Part shown: in pieces, positions 45,405 to 55,509 of the stretch
Position numbering within the stretch: the first letter of the stretch is position 1
Layout: each line of letters starts with the position of its first letter
Source: Gemella sanguinis ATCC 700632
Lineage (GTDB): Bacteria; Bacillota; Bacilli; Staphylococcales; Gemellaceae
Direction of reading: 5' to 3'
DNA length: 64,000 nt
Assembly (NCBI RefSeq): GCF_000701685.1
Contig: NZ_JNJO01000004.1
Span: 116,965 to 180,964, forward strand
Notes under the pieces: model-generated
The model's database searches: none
Seen by the model: only the letters and a program-made list of their open reading frames with translations
Told to the model about the DNA's origin: nothing
Position numbers and translations under genes: made by a program

Positions 45405-45866
45405 ATGTTATTTATATTTATAACTGCATGTTTTTTAATTTTATTGGATCAACTTAGTAAAAATTTTATAGTGAATCATTTTACGTTAGGAGAAAGTAAA
45501 GAAATAATTTCAAATTTTTTTAATATTACATCTCATCGTAATAGAGGAGCAGCATGGGGAATCTTACAAGATAGTAGGCTGTTCTTTATTGTAGTAACTT
45601 TAATTTTTATGACTATCTTATCTTATTATTTATTTAAACATAAAGGGAAATTAACTAATTTTGATAAAATTACTTTTTCACTAATTTATGCAGGAGCTAT
45701 AGGTAATTTTATTGACCGTTTAACACGTCATGAGGTTGTTGATTTTCTAGATTTTAGAATTTTTGGATATGACTTTCCTATCTTTAATTTAGCAGATTGT
45801 TTTATTTGTGTAGGTGTGTTTTTCCTAATGTTAAAAATTTATAATGAAGAAGATAAAAATGTATAA
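45405..45866 (+). CDS. lspA: LspA, lipoprotein signal peptidase (signal peptidase II)
   Basis: This 153-residue aspartic protease of the membrane has four helices and cleaves the signal peptide after Lgt has lipidated the Cys. The catalytic Asp residues are in GNFIDRLTR (Asp104) and FNLADCFI (Asp131). NRGAAWGIL is the third conserved box. AGAGGAG precedes ATG 45405. The usual rluD partner downstream is absent; a terminator follows instead. Confidence 0.96.
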   Translation: MLFIFITACFLILLDQLSKNFIVNHFTLGESKEIISNFFNITSHRNRGAAWGILQDSRLFFIVVTLIFMTILSYYLFKHKGKLTNFDKITFSLIYAGAIGNFIDRLTRHEVVDFLDFRIFGYDFPIFNLADCFICVGVFFLMLKIYNEEDKNV

Positions 45867-45867
45867 C

Positions 45868-45900
45868 AGGAATGACTTAAAATGAGTTATTCCTTTTTTT
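45868..45900 (+). terminator. Terminator after lspA
   Basis: AGGAATGACTT pairs with GAGTTATTCCT with one mismatch around a short loop; eight or more T follow. Confidence 0.88.
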
Positions 45901-45958
45901 CTTGTAATCTTATATAATAATAATGTATAGTTCTCTAGTTTTAAAGGAGTAAAAAATT

Positions 45959-46465
45959 ATGTATTATCATATATATAAAAGTGAAATAGGTAAAATATAT
46001 TTAGTTTCAAATGGCCACGCTTTATGTGGATGCTATTTAGAAAATCAAAAAAATTTCCCAAAAGAAATATTAAATTACCAAAAAGATGCTTCATTAAAAA
46101 TATTTAATGAAGCAACGAATTGGTTAAAAAGGTATTTTAAAGGAGAAAATGTAGAAAATAATGAGATATTATTAGAAGTGAATGGAACAGATTTTAGAAA
46201 AAACGTTTGGAATATTATAAAAGGTATTCCTTATGCAAATACAGTTACATATAAACAAATAGCAGATACTATTATTAAAAATAATAAATTAAAATCTATG
46301 TCATACCAAGCTATAGGAAGTGCTGTAGGTTATAATCCATTGTTAATCTTCATTCCATGTCACAGGGTAATAAGAAGTGATGGAAATATAGAAGGCTATT
46401 CTGCTGGAAACGAAATTAAAAAGTTCTTATTAAACCTAGAGTGTGATAATAATAAGAAATTATAA
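45959..46465 (+). CDS. ogt: Ogt, methylated-DNA-protein-cysteine S-methyltransferase
   Basis: This 168-residue suicide enzyme repairs O6-methylguanine by transferring the methyl to its own Cys. The active-site motif IPCHRVIRSDG is near residues 136-146, preceded by the helix-turn-helix segment VTYKQIADTI and GSAVGYNP. The N-terminal ribonuclease-like domain is short. AAAGGAG precedes ATG 45959. It is a single-gene unit between a terminator and the fmt promoter. Confidence 0.96.
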   Translation: MYYHIYKSEIGKIYLVSNGHALCGCYLENQKNFPKEILNYQKDASLKIFNEATNWLKRYFKGENVENNEILLEVNGTDFRKNVWNIIKGIPYANTVTYKQIADTIIKNNKLKSMSYQAIGSAVGYNPLLIFIPCHRVIRSDGNIEGYSAGNEIKKFLLNLECDNNKKL

Positions 46466-46496
46466 TAATGGCGGTATATAGAAGAAATTTCAAAAT

Positions 46497-46507
46497 TATG
46501 GTATAAT
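46497..46507 (+). promoter_or_regulatory. Extended -10 promoter of fmt-rsmB-rlmN-prpC-prkC
   Basis: TATGGTATAAT, 33 bp before the fmt ATG, with no clear -35. Confidence 0.65.
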
Positions 46508-46539
46508 AATAAGGATTAAATTGTTTATAGGAGAAACAA

Positions 46540-47502
46540 ATGAGTAAGAAGAAAATAGTTTTTATGGGAACACCAAAATTTGCAGTTCCTATTTTAGAGA
46601 TGTTAATAGAAAATTATGGTGTTGATTTAGTAATTACTCAACCTGATAAAAAAGTTGGTAGAAAAAAAATATTAACACCACCACCAGTTAAAGAAGTTGC
46701 TGTAGCTCATGATATAAGAGTTCTACAACCAGAAAATATTTCTAAAGATGAAGATACATTAAATGAATTAAAGCAATTAAACCCTGATATTATTATTACA
46801 GCGGCCTATGGACAGTTAGTTCCTGAAAGTATCTTAGAAATTCCAAAGTATAAATGTATTAATGTTCATGGTTCATTGCTACCAAAATTACGAGGAGGAG
46901 CACCTATACAGTATTCAATTATTGAAGATCATAAGAAAACTGGAATTACGATAATGTATATGGTGAAAAAACTTGATGCAGGTGATATGATATCGAAGGT
47001 TGAAGTAGATATATTAGATAGTGACAACTACGAAACTTTACATGATAAGTTGTCTATTACAGGACGAGATTTATTGAATGAAACACTACCTAATATTTTC
47101 TCAGGTAATATTTCACCCGAAAAACAGGATGATAATGAAGCTACGTTTGCTAGTAACATATTACGTGAAGACGAAAAGATTGATTGGAACTGTACAGCAA
47201 GAGAAATATTTAATAAGGTTCGTGCTCTTGATCCAATGCCGGGTGCATTTACGCACTTAGATAATAATATATTAAAAATATGGAGTAGCGAAGAAACTTC
47301 ATTAAATGAAGAAATACCATTTGAAGCTGTTGGTACAATAATCAAACAGGATAAAAAAAATATTTATGTCTTATGTGGTAATAACACGGTTCTAAAAATT
47401 AAAGAATTACAAGTATCTGGAAAAAAACGTATGCCAGTAACTAACTTTTTATCAAATAAAAAGAATTATGTAGGTATAACATTAGGAGAAATTAATGAGT
47501 AA
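46540..47502 (+). CDS. fmt: Fmt, methionyl-tRNA formyltransferase
   Basis: This 320-residue enzyme formylates initiator Met-tRNA with 10-formyl-THF. MGTPKFAVPILEML opens the Rossmann domain; the signature HGSLLPKLRGGAPIQ (about residues 108-122) contains the catalytic His, and the C-terminal barrel has NKVRALDPMPGAFT. AGGAGA precedes ATG 46540. It is normally preceded by def and priA, which are not here. It overlaps rsmB by 8 bp. Confidence 0.97.
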   Translation: MSKKKIVFMGTPKFAVPILEMLIENYGVDLVITQPDKKVGRKKILTPPPVKEVAVAHDIRVLQPENISKDEDTLNELKQLNPDIIITAAYGQLVPESILEIPKYKCINVHGSLLPKLRGGAPIQYSIIEDHKKTGITIMYMVKKLDAGDMISKVEVDILDSDNYETLHDKLSITGRDLLNETLPNIFSGNISPEKQDDNEATFASNILREDEKIDWNCTAREIFNKVRALDPMPGAFTHLDNNILKIWSSEETSLNEEIPFEAVGTIIKQDKKNIYVLCGNNTVLKIKELQVSGKKRMPVTNFLSNKKNYVGITLGEINE

Positions 47503-48820
47503 TATAAATGCCAGAAAAGTTGCGTATGATACGTTATATGAGATATTTTATAATGAGGCATATAGTAATATTACACTTAATAAATTTTTTAAACAAAATA
47601 GAATTGAAGAGCAAAACAAAAGATTTATTAGTGAAATAGTTTATGGTACATTAAAGAATAAATTATTTTTAGAACATATTTTAAAAACATATAGCAAAGG
47701 CAGAGTAAAGCCTAAAGTAAAAGTAATATTATTAATGAGTATTTACCAAATTAAATTTATGGATAAGACTCCTAATTTTGCTGTAATTGATGAAGCGGTA
47801 AAACTATCAAAAAAAATTGCTGGTAATATTACAGGAAAATTTGTTAACGGAATATTGAGAAATATTGAAAGAAATATTAATGATTTAGCATTAAAGTACA
47901 AAAATAATGAAGAACAATTTTGCGTTGAAAATAGTTGTCCATTTGAGTTATATAAAATTTTAGTAGATCAATATGGAAATAATAAAGCAAAAGCTATTAT
48001 TGAATCTTTTAATAATAAAAGTGAAAATAGTATCAGATATAATCCCATTAAAGTAACTAAGAAGGAATTACTAGACATCCTTGGTAATGAAGCTAAAGAA
48101 AGTACTATTTGTGAAGATAGTATAATTATAGATAAATTAGACATTAACGGCAAATATTTTAAAGAAGGATATTATATTATACAAGATGAGGCCAGTGCCT
48201 TAGTAGCTTGCTCTATTGGTGAAAATATTGAAGAAAAATATAAGATACTTGATACATGTGCTGCACCTGGAGGAAAAAGTTTACATATTGCAAGTAAATA
48301 TTTAAATTCTACTTTAATTTCATGTGATAAATATATACATAAATTAGCTTTAATTAAAGATAATATTACAAGACTTGGTATTACTAATATAAATGTAAAA
48401 GAACAAGACGCAACTAACATGAATAGTAATTTTATTAATAATTTTGATATAGTAGTTTGTGATGTACCATGTTCGGGTATTGGTGTTATAAAAAACAAAC
48501 CAGAAATAAAGTATAAAATTACTAATAAATATATAGAGGATATCTCTAAATTACAATATCAAATATTAGAAAATAGTAAAAACTATGTAAAAAAAGGTGG
48601 AATACTTATGTATTCTACTTGTACGATAGATAAGAGAGAAAATATTGAAAATATAGAGCGCTTTTTGAAAGAAAATAAAAATTTTGTATTAGATAAAATT
48701 AATCTAATAAATAGTGACGTAAAAGTAAACGACAATGGCGTATTAGAAATATTGCCTGATGATTATAATTGTGATGGTTTTTTCATTGCAAAACTTAGAA
48801 AACTGGAGGAAAAATGTTAA
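47495..48820 (+). CDS. rsmB: RsmB, 16S rRNA m5C967 methyltransferase
   Basis: This 441-residue SAM-dependent enzyme has a NusB-like N-terminal domain (residues 1-130) and an RsmB catalytic domain. SAM binding is in [14 protein letters not shown]; the two catalytic-site Cys are in DVPCSGIGV and MYSTCTI. It methylates C967 of 16S rRNA by family analogy. The tail reads GFFIAKLRK as usual. It is translationally linked to fmt (8-bp overlap) and rlmN (7-bp overlap). Confidence 0.96.
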   Translation: MSNINARKVAYDTLYEIFYNEAYSNITLNKFFKQNRIEEQNKRFISEIVYGTLKNKLFLEHILKTYSKGRVKPKVKVILLMSIYQIKFMDKTPNFAVIDEAVKLSKKIAGNITGKFVNGILRNIERNINDLALKYKNNEEQFCVENSCPFELYKILVDQYGNNKAKAIIESFNNKSENSIRYNPIKVTKKELLDILGNEAKESTICEDSIIIDKLDINGKYFKEGYYIIQDEASALVACSIGENIEEKYKILDTCAAPGGKSLHIASKYLNSTLISCDKYIHKLALIKDNITRLGITNINVKEQDATNMNSNFINNFDIVVCDVPCSGIGVIKNKPEIKYKITNKYIEDISKLQYQILENSKNYVKKGGILMYSTCTIDKRENIENIERFLKENKNFVLDKINLINSDVKVNDNGVLEILPDDYNCDGFFIAKLRKLEEKC

Positions 48821-49947
48821 TATCAGATTTTAAAGGTTATAAGAAGTCTAGATGGCTAAAAGATTTTGAAAAAATGTCTATATATTCTATAAGATTAGAT
48901 CAACTTGAAGAATATATGATAAGCATTGGAGAAAAGAAATTTAGGGCAAAACAAATATTTGATTGGTTATATAAAAAGAGAGTTACTGATTTCTCAGAAA
49001 TGAAAAATATACCAAAATCATTACAAGAAAAACTAAAAGATGAGTTTGAAATAACAACCCTAAATACTATAATAAAACAAGAATCAGCTGATGGTACTAT
49101 GAAGTTCCTATTTGAGCTACAAGATAAATTCACAATAGAAAGTGTTTTAATGAGAAATAAATACGGTAATTCTTTATGTGTCACAACACAGGTAGGTTGT
49201 CGTATAGGGTGTACATTTTGTGCATCAACACTTGGAGGACTTAAAAGAAACTTAGAGGCTGGAGAAATTGTATCTCAAGTTCTTAAAGTTCAACAAGAAT
49301 TAGATAAAAAAGGTGAGCGTATTTCAAGTATTGTAATAATGGGAATTGGTGAACCATTTGAAAACTATGATGAAATGATGGATTTCATCAAAATAGTCAA
49401 TAGTGATGAAAGCTTTAATATTGGAGCAAGACACATTACAGTATCTACATCAGGAATTGTTCCAAGAATTTATGATTTTGCAAATGAGAATATTCAAATT
49501 AATTTTGCTGTTTCTTTACACGCACCTACTAATGAATTACGAAGTAAAATAATGCCGGTTAATAGGGCGTATAATATAGATAAATTAATGGAAGCATTAA
49601 GATATTATCAAAAAACAACAAATAGACGTATTACTTTTGAATATGGTTTAATGGGGAAAGTAAATGATCAAAAAGAACATGCAGAAAAATTATCTGAAAT
49701 TATTAAAGGGATAAATTGTCATGTTAACTTAATTCCTATTAACTATGTACCAGAAAGAAACTATGTAAGAACAAGCAAAAATGATATTTTCGCTTTTGAA
49801 AAAATTCTTAAAAAGAATAAAGTTAATGTAACTATTAGAAGAACACAAGGTGATGATATTGACGCTGCGTGTGGACAATTAAGAGCAAAAGAACGTAAAG
49901 ACGAGGTAAAAGGAGGAATTCCAGATGCCACTAGTATATTCGTATAA
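48814..49947 (+). CDS. rlmN: RlmN, dual-specificity 23S rRNA/tRNA m2A methyltransferase
   Basis: This 377-residue radical-SAM enzyme makes 2-methyladenosine at A2503 of 23S rRNA and A37 of some tRNAs. The cluster motif [10 protein letters not shown] follows CVTTQVG; the second catalytic Cys is in [10 protein letters not shown] near the C-terminus. [13 protein letters not shown] and [12 protein letters not shown] are also typical. The start ATG 48814 lies behind GGAGG; an in-frame ATG at 48874 would be shorter but leaves the usual N-terminus incomplete. It depends on the Fe-S machinery encoded by suf. It overlaps prpC by 23 bp. Confidence 0.96.
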   Translation: MLISDFKGYKKSRWLKDFEKMSIYSIRLDQLEEYMISIGEKKFRAKQIFDWLYKKRVTDFSEMKNIPKSLQEKLKDEFEITTLNTIIKQESADGTMKFLFELQDKFTIESVLMRNKYGNSLCVTTQVGCRIGCTFCASTLGGLKRNLEAGEIVSQVLKVQQELDKKGERISSIVIMGIGEPFENYDEMMDFIKIVNSDESFNIGARHITVSTSGIVPRIYDFANENIQINFAVSLHAPTNELRSKIMPVNRAYNIDKLMEALRYYQKTTNRRITFEYGLMGKVNDQKEHAEKLSEIIKGINCHVNLIPINYVPERNYVRTSKNDIFAFEKILKKNKVNVTIRRTQGDDIDAACGQLRAKERKDEVKGGIPDATSIFV

Positions 49948-50683
49948 TAGTAATAAAGGTAGAAAAAATAAAAATGAAGATGCGGTAAGTGTCGTAAAAA
50001 ATAAACAAGCTGAAGCTTTAGCTATAATATGTGATGGAGTTGGAAGTCACAGTAATGCTGCATATTCAAGTAATTATATAGTATCTACTTTAGAAAAAGA
50101 GTGGAAAGATATAACTTTTGCTAATTTTAATAATATGAAAAATTGGCTGTATGATAAGATTGAAAAATTAAATAAAGAGTTATTTGAAAAATCACAATCA
50201 AGCAATAAAAAAATGGGTACAACTATCGTTGTTTTAGCAACATTTGGTGATAAATTTGTTGTTTATAATATAGGTGATAGTCGTGCGTATGGAATAACTA
50301 ATGACGATGACATGAAAGTTATTACTGTAGAGGATTCTTTTGTTGGTGCGTTAATAAGTGCAGGAGCTATAACTGAAGATGAAGCTAAAACTCATCCAGA
50401 AAAACATGTACTTACTCAAGCACTTGCAACAAAAGAAAAAATTAATTTACATACATTTATAGACGAATTAGAAAGTTATGATTATTTTATAATTTGTTCA
50501 GATGGATTAACGAATATGATTGAAAAAGAAGAGATAAAAGATATTATACGTAATGAAGAATTATCTGTTGCTGTTGAAAAGTTAATTGATCTAAGTGTAG
50601 AACGTGGAGGAATTGATAATATTTCCGTTGCGATCTTAAATAATTTAAGGGGTGATAGTAATGATAGACAAAATGATATGTAA
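49925..50683 (+). CDS. prpC: PrpC/Stp, PP2C-type Ser/Thr protein phosphatase
   Basis: This 252-residue Mg/Mn-dependent phosphatase reverses the action of the neighbouring kinase. Metal-binding segments visible are [15 protein letters not shown] (most members have DGMGGH), [24 protein letters not shown] and [11 protein letters not shown]. It is cytosolic. AAAGGAGG precedes ATG 49925, which lies inside rlmN. It overlaps prkC by 23 bp, so phosphatase and kinase are produced together. Confidence 0.96.
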   Translation: MPLVYSYNSNKGRKNKNEDAVSVVKNKQAEALAIICDGVGSHSNAAYSSNYIVSTLEKEWKDITFANFNNMKNWLYDKIEKLNKELFEKSQSSNKKMGTTIVVLATFGDKFVVYNIGDSRAYGITNDDDMKVITVEDSFVGALISAGAITEDEAKTHPEKHVLTQALATKEKINLHTFIDELESYDYFIICSDGLTNMIEKEEIKDIIRNEELSVAVEKLIDLSVERGGIDNISVAILNNLRGDSNDRQNDM

Positions 50684-52634
50684 CAGATATAAAATTATAG
50701 ATCATCTAGGTACAGGAGGGATGGCCACAGTTTGGCTAGGTTATGATACTATCCTAGATAGAAATGTTGCTATAAAAACTTTCAAGATTGATGCAAATGA
50801 TGAGGATGCGGTAAAAAGATTTAATAGGGAAGCCAAAGCAGTGACAAGCTTATCACATCCTAATATAGTATCAATATATGATGTTGAAAATGAAGGAGAT
50901 TTCTATTATTTAATTCTTGAATATGTTGAGGGGATGACACTTAAAGATTATATGATGAAAAATCCTAAAATGCCAATTGAAACTATAGTACATATATCTA
51001 AACAAATTGCAGACGGATTATGTCACGCTCACCAAAACGGGATTATTCATAGAGATATAAAACCACAGAATATATTAATGAATGAAAATCTTACATGTAA
51101 AATTACAGATTTTGGAATAGCAAGAGCTTATGGAGATACTACTCTTACTCAAACTAATCAAATGCTAGGAACAGTTTATTATTTATCACCTGAGCAAGCT
51201 AGAGGGAATGTAGCAACAGCACAAAGTGATATTTATTCTTTAGGTATTTTAATTTTTGAAATGATTACAGGACAAATTCCATTTAAAGGAGAATCAGCAG
51301 TAGCAATTGCATTAAAACATCTTCAAGAAGAGTTACCTGATATTGATAAATTTAGAGAAAATGTTCCACAAAGTGTAAAAAATATTGTTCTTAAGGCAAC
51401 AATGAAGAATCCAAATGAGAGATACATTAGTTCTAAAGAATTAGCTGAAGATTTAGAGACAGTATTAAATCCGGAAAGATTATACGAAAATAAATATACT
51501 GGCTTTAGAATACCAGAAGAAAATGCCAGTGCTGCATATAATCAAACTCAATATATAGATACTCGTAATATTGAACCATATTATGAGCCTAATTATTCAG
51601 AAACTGGTCAGTATAATAACTATCCTGATGAGAATTATAGAAACAATAATAATTATAATAATAACAATAATAATATCCCTAATAACAATAATAATAGTGG
51701 GAAAAATCAAAAAAATAGCTATAGTAATTTAGGGAATAAAGAGAAAAAACAACCATCTAAAGTAAAACATGTTATTTTAGCGTTGTTAGCTATTATATTT
51801 ATTGTAGTTGGAGCTTTCTTCGCATATAACTATATTGTAGGTGCTGATAGTGTTTCTGCTCCTGAAGTTCGTAATAAAACATTAGAAGAAGCTAAAGTAA
51901 CGATTGTTAAAGCAGGATTAGAAGTAGGGGATGTTACTGAAGTAGCGAGTGATGATGTAAAAGAAAATACTGTTATCGATAGTGATCCTAAAGCAGGTAA
52001 AAAGGTTAGAAAAGGTTCTAAAGTGGACCTAAGGGTTTCTTCAGGTAAGAAAACAGTAGATATGCCAAACTATGTTGGATTAGATGAAGATACTGCTAAA
52101 AGAAATGCATCAAAATTAGGATTTAAAAATGTTACTGTTGAGAAAGTAGAAAGTAATAATTATGATAGTGGTAAGGTAGTAGCCCAAAACATTTCTGCTG
52201 GTTCAGAAATTGTACCAAATGAAAAAGAACTTATTTTACAAGTCTCATCTGGTAAGAAAAAAGTTACTATGCCTAACTTGGTTAATCAATCTAGTCAAGT
52301 AGCTCAAAGTACAATAGCATCATACGGCTTTAGAAATGTAACTTATAAAGAAGAGTACTCAGATAAAGAGGCTGGAACAGTAATATCTCAAAGTATTAGA
52401 AGCGGAGCAAGTATCGTTCCAGGGGAAGAAAGTTTAGAAATTGTAATTTCTAAAGGTAAGAAACCATCAACTAATACTAATACTAATTCTAATGATAAAG
52501 ATGATTCATCTAATAACAAGAATACAAACAATTCTACTAACGATAAAAACAGTACTACTAATAATAATTCAAATAGCAATAACAACAGTAGTAATAGTAA
52601 CAATAATTCAAATAATAAAAATAACAAAGATTAA
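50661..52634 (+). CDS. prkC: PrkC-type Ser/Thr protein kinase with PASTA repeats
   Basis: This 657-residue membrane kinase senses peptidoglycan fragments or lipid II and controls wall growth. ATG 50661 was chosen over GTG 50652, which lies inside the AAGGGGTGAT site. The cytosolic kinase domain (about 8-265) has GTGGMATVWLGYD, HRDIKPQNIL and DFGIAR. An Asn-rich juxtamembrane stretch (about 310-360) leads to one helix (ILALLAIIFIVVGAFFAYN, near 375-397). Three PASTA domains cover about 400-605. A tail of ~55 residues is nearly all Asn, Ser, Thr, Lys and Asp. The Asn-rich parts are unusually long. rsgA and rpe do not follow. Confidence 0.95.
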   Translation: MIDKMICNRYKIIDHLGTGGMATVWLGYDTILDRNVAIKTFKIDANDEDAVKRFNREAKAVTSLSHPNIVSIYDVENEGDFYYLILEYVEGMTLKDYMMKNPKMPIETIVHISKQIADGLCHAHQNGIIHRDIKPQNILMNENLTCKITDFGIARAYGDTTLTQTNQMLGTVYYLSPEQARGNVATAQSDIYSLGILIFEMITGQIPFKGESAVAIALKHLQEELPDIDKFRENVPQSVKNIVLKATMKNPNERYISSKELAEDLETVLNPERLYENKYTGFRIPEENASAAYNQTQYIDTRNIEPYYEPNYSETGQYNNYPDENYRNNNNYNNNNNNIPNNNNNSGKNQKNSYSNLGNKEKKQPSKVKHVILALLAIIFIVVGAFFAYNYIVGADSVSAPEVRNKTLEEAKVTIVKAGLEVGDVTEVASDDVKENTVIDSDPKAGKKVRKGSKVDLRVSSGKKTVDMPNYVGLDEDTAKRNASKLGFKNVTVEKVESNNYDSGKVVAQNISAGSEIVPNEKELILQVSSGKKKVTMPNLVNQSSQVAQSTIASYGFRNVTYKEEYSDKEAGTVISQSIRSGASIVPGEESLEIVISKGKKPSTNTNTNSNDKDDSSNNKNTNNSTNDKNSTTNNNSNSNNNSSNSNNNSNNKNNKD

Positions 52635-52640
52635 TAATAG

Positions 52641-52669
52641 TGGAGTAGGGTTATATTATCCTACTCCAT
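52641..52669 (+). terminator. Hairpin after prkC, probable terminator
   Basis: A perfect 9-bp stem TGGAGTAGG/CCTACTCCA has an ~11-nt loop. The following TAAATTCT is a poor T-run, so termination may be partial and uvrC could receive read-through. Confidence 0.6.
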
Positions 52670-52700
52670 AAATTCTAAGAATTTAACGTGGTAATTATAT

Positions 52701-54449
52701 ATGAATATGACATTAAAAAAGAAATTAGAGTTTTTACCGGATAGCCCGGGCTGCTATATTTATAGAGATAATATAGGTGAAATTATTTATGTAGGTAAAG
52801 CAAAAAATTTAAAAAATAGAGTTAAAAGTTATTTTACAGGAACGCATAATAAAAAAACTCAAGTATTGGTATCTAAAATCGAGGACTTAGAGTATATAAT
52901 AGTTAACTCTGAAAAGGAAGCATTAATTCTAGAAAATAATTTAATAAAAAAATATAGACCGTATTTTAACATTAGATTAAAGGATGATAAGAGTTATCCA
53001 TATTTAATGATTACTAAGGAAGAAAATCCTAGACTTCTTATGACTAGAAAATACAAAAAAAGTAATAAGAATATTTATTTTGGGCCATATGTTGATATAA
53101 AATCAGCGAATGAAGTGAAAAAAATTTTAGATAAAGTATACCCTTTACGCCGCTGTAACCCTATTGAAAAAAGACCATGTATGTATTATCAAATAGGTGA
53201 ATGTATAGGTCCTTGTGCAAGAAAAGTATCTCAGGAAGAGTATCGTGAAAGAATAAATAAGATTAAATCTTTTTTAAGCGGTGATACTTCTGAAATTCTT
53301 GAAGATTTAAATAAAAAAATGAAAGAGCATATTCAGAATCTTGAATTTGAAGCGGCACAACAAATACATAGTTATATAAAATCTATAGAAATTTCTATTC
53401 AAAAACAAGTTATTACCGATAGTAAAAACATAGATAGAGACTATATAGGATTCAGCTATAATAAAGAATATATATGTATTCAAATTTTCTTATCACGTAT
53501 GGGGAATATTATTGAAAGGAAAGTAGAGTATTTTAACTTATATGATACTCCAGAACAAATACTATATTCATATCTAATTCAATATTATACATTAAATAAA
53601 TTACCTAAAGAAATATATGTTGATGGTTTAGATATAGATTTATTAAATGAGATTTTTTCTTCAAAAGTAATTTCTCCAAAGCGTGGAAATCATAAAAAAA
53701 TACTAGATACAGTTGTAGAAAATGCAAATTACTTTTTAAATAATAATTTAGAAGTAGAAGAACTAAAATCTAGGAAATTGCAAGTTACACTTAATAACAT
53801 TGCAGAGAAATTAGGAGTTAAATCAATAAATAGTATAGATGCATTTGATAACTCAAATATTATGGGAGTGGATGCTGTTTCTGTTAAGGTTAATTTTACA
53901 AATGGTAAGAAAAATACGTATAATTATAGAAAATTTAAAATAAAAGAAACTGTTGGTATTAATGATATAGAGACTATGAAAGAAGTTCTTTATAGGAATT
54001 ATAAAAATAAGAAAACAAATACTGAATTAATCATAGTAGATGGTGGTAAAAATCATCTAAATGCTGCTATAGAAATTGTACACGAGAAACTTGGGTTAAA
54101 TCATATTAAAATCATTGGATTAGCTAAAAATGATAAACATATTACAGAATATATTATAACTGATGATTATGAAATATTAGAATTTCCAAAAACCTCAGCT
54201 GAATATTTGTTTTTAAAACAAATACAAGATGAAGTACATAGATTTGCAATAACATATCATAGAGCGACTAAAACAAAAAATATGTTTAATTCTAGCTTAG
54301 ATAGTATAGAAGGTATTGGTAAGGTAAGAAAGAATATATTATTAAAATCATTCGCGTCTATTGAAGAAATTAAAAATGCACCAGAAGAAAAATTAATAGC
54401 TTTAGGAATTCCTAAAAATACTATAATTAAATTAAAAAATGAATTATAA
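52701..54449 (+). CDS. uvrC: UvrC, excinuclease ABC subunit C
   Basis: This 582-residue nuclease makes both cuts around bulky DNA lesions. The GIY-YIG domain is at residues 11-95 (GCYIYRD, IYVGKAKNLKNRVKSYF); a four-Cys cluster region has CNPIEKRPCMYYQIGECIGPC. The UvrB-binding domain (EDLNKKMKEHIQNLEFEAAQQI) follows, then the RNase H-like domain with ESFDNSNI-type core (here IDAFDNSNIMGVDAVS) and VDGGKNHL, then a C-terminal helix-hairpin-helix. The ribosome site is weak; ATG 52707 is a possible alternative start. Confidence 0.96.
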   Translation: MNMTLKKKLEFLPDSPGCYIYRDNIGEIIYVGKAKNLKNRVKSYFTGTHNKKTQVLVSKIEDLEYIIVNSEKEALILENNLIKKYRPYFNIRLKDDKSYPYLMITKEENPRLLMTRKYKKSNKNIYFGPYVDIKSANEVKKILDKVYPLRRCNPIEKRPCMYYQIGECIGPCARKVSQEEYRERINKIKSFLSGDTSEILEDLNKKMKEHIQNLEFEAAQQIHSYIKSIEISIQKQVITDSKNIDRDYIGFSYNKEYICIQIFLSRMGNIIERKVEYFNLYDTPEQILYSYLIQYYTLNKLPKEIYVDGLDIDLLNEIFSSKVISPKRGNHKKILDTVVENANYFLNNNLEVEELKSRKLQVTLNNIAEKLGVKSINSIDAFDNSNIMGVDAVSVKVNFTNGKKNTYNYRKFKIKETVGINDIETMKEVLYRNYKNKKTNTELIIVDGGKNHLNAAIEIVHEKLGLNHIKIIGLAKNDKHITEYIITDDYEILEFPKTSAEYLFLKQIQDEVHRFAITYHRATKTKNMFNSSLDSIEGIGKVRKNILLKSFASIEEIKNAPEEKLIALGIPKNTIIKLKNEL

Positions 54450-54503
54450 AAATTAAGTTATCCATATTTATAAATAAAATAATACGGATAACTTAATTTT
54501 TTT
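54450..54503 (+). terminator. Terminator after uvrC
   Basis: AAATTAAGTTATCC (54450-54463) pairs perfectly with GGATAACTTAATTT (54486-54499), followed by TTTT. Confidence 0.9.
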
Positions 54504-54532
54504 GTAATAATCTATAGTAATATCATAAAAAG

Positions 54533-54543
54533 TATGGTATAAT
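54533..54543 (+). promoter_or_regulatory. Extended -10 promoter of the FAH gene and recA
   Basis: TATGGTATAAT, 37 bp before the ATG. No SOS (LexA) box was recognised around it or between this gene and recA. Confidence 0.65.
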
Positions 54544-54579
54544 AACTTAAAAGATTATAAAAAAGTCGAGGAGGCAACT

Positions 54580-55494
54580 ATGAAATTTTTATCGTTTAGT
54601 TATAACAATGAAGAACTATATGGAGTAAAAGTAAAACGTGAAGAAAGTGCATGGAATTTAATTAAAGTATTAGAAGATTTTGATAATGAAAATGTTATCC
54701 CTAAAACATTAAGAGAAGCTATTGAAGTATATGGAGTTTCTTTTATTGAAAAAATTAGAAAAGTTTTAAAAGTTGTAGAAGAAAGTGGAAATGCTGAAAA
54801 ATATAAAGTTTCATTTGATGAAATTATTTGGCGTTCACCTATAACAAGAACACCTAAAAATGTACTTTGTGTTGGACATAATTATGAGGCACATGTTAAT
54901 GAATTAGGAGATGAGTTGGCAAAAACTCCTAAAGATGTACTTATTTTTACAAAATCACCAACAGCACTAGCTGGTAATAATGAAGTAGTTCCATCTCATA
55001 AATCAATAACAGATAGTTTAGATTTTGGTGGGGAGCTAGCTGTTGTTATTGCTAAACCAGGTAAAAATATTCTTAAACCACTTGTATTAGATTATATTTT
55101 TGGTTATACAATTATGAATGATATTACAGCTACTGATCTTCAGTACAAACATGGACAATTTTTCTTAGGGAAATCATTAGAAAAATCAGCAGTTGTTGGT
55201 CCATATTTAGTTACTAAAGATGAAGTAAGTTCTCCTGAATCTATGAGTATTGTTACAAAAGTAAATGGAGAAATTAGACAAAATGCAATGACTTCTGAGA
55301 TGTTATTTAGAGTAGATGATGTATTATCAGAAATTAGTAAGATTGTTCCATTAGAAGCAGGTGATATTATTGCTACAGGAACACCAGCAGGAGTTGGTTC
55401 TGCACAAAATCCTCCTAAGTTTTTAAAACAAGGAGATGAAATTAAAATAACAGTTGAAGGAATAGGGACTTTAACTACAGTTATTGGCGAATAG
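54580..55494 (+). CDS. Fumarylacetoacetate hydrolase (FAH)-family protein
   Basis: This 304-residue protein has an N-terminal cap (residues 1-80) and a FAH catalytic domain. The family pattern is CVGHNYEAHVNELGD, IFTKSPTALAG, DFGGELAVVI (metal-ligand Glu) and YTIMNDITATDLQ, ending GDIIATGTPAGVG. Relatives hydrolyse acylpyruvates or decarboxylate oxaloacetate; the substrate is unknown and the tyrosine-degradation role of true FAH is unlikely in this organism. GAGGAGG precedes ATG 54580. It ends 15 bp before recA with no terminator, so they share a transcript. Confidence 0.9.
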   Translation: MKFLSFSYNNEELYGVKVKREESAWNLIKVLEDFDNENVIPKTLREAIEVYGVSFIEKIRKVLKVVEESGNAEKYKVSFDEIIWRSPITRTPKNVLCVGHNYEAHVNELGDELAKTPKDVLIFTKSPTALAGNNEVVPSHKSITDSLDFGGELAVVIAKPGKNILKPLVLDYIFGYTIMNDITATDLQYKHGQFFLGKSLEKSAVVGPYLVTKDEVSSPESMSIVTKVNGEIRQNAMTSEMLFRVDDVLSEISKIVPLEAGDIIATGTPAGVGSAQNPPKFLKQGDEIKITVEGIGTLTTVIGE

Positions 55495-55509
55495 AAGAAA
55501 GGATAAATC

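Noticed and set aside
52388..52627. Leu-rich minus-strand frame opposite the prkC tail
   Set aside because: It is the complement of the AAT/AAC tract (poly-Leu), not a gene.
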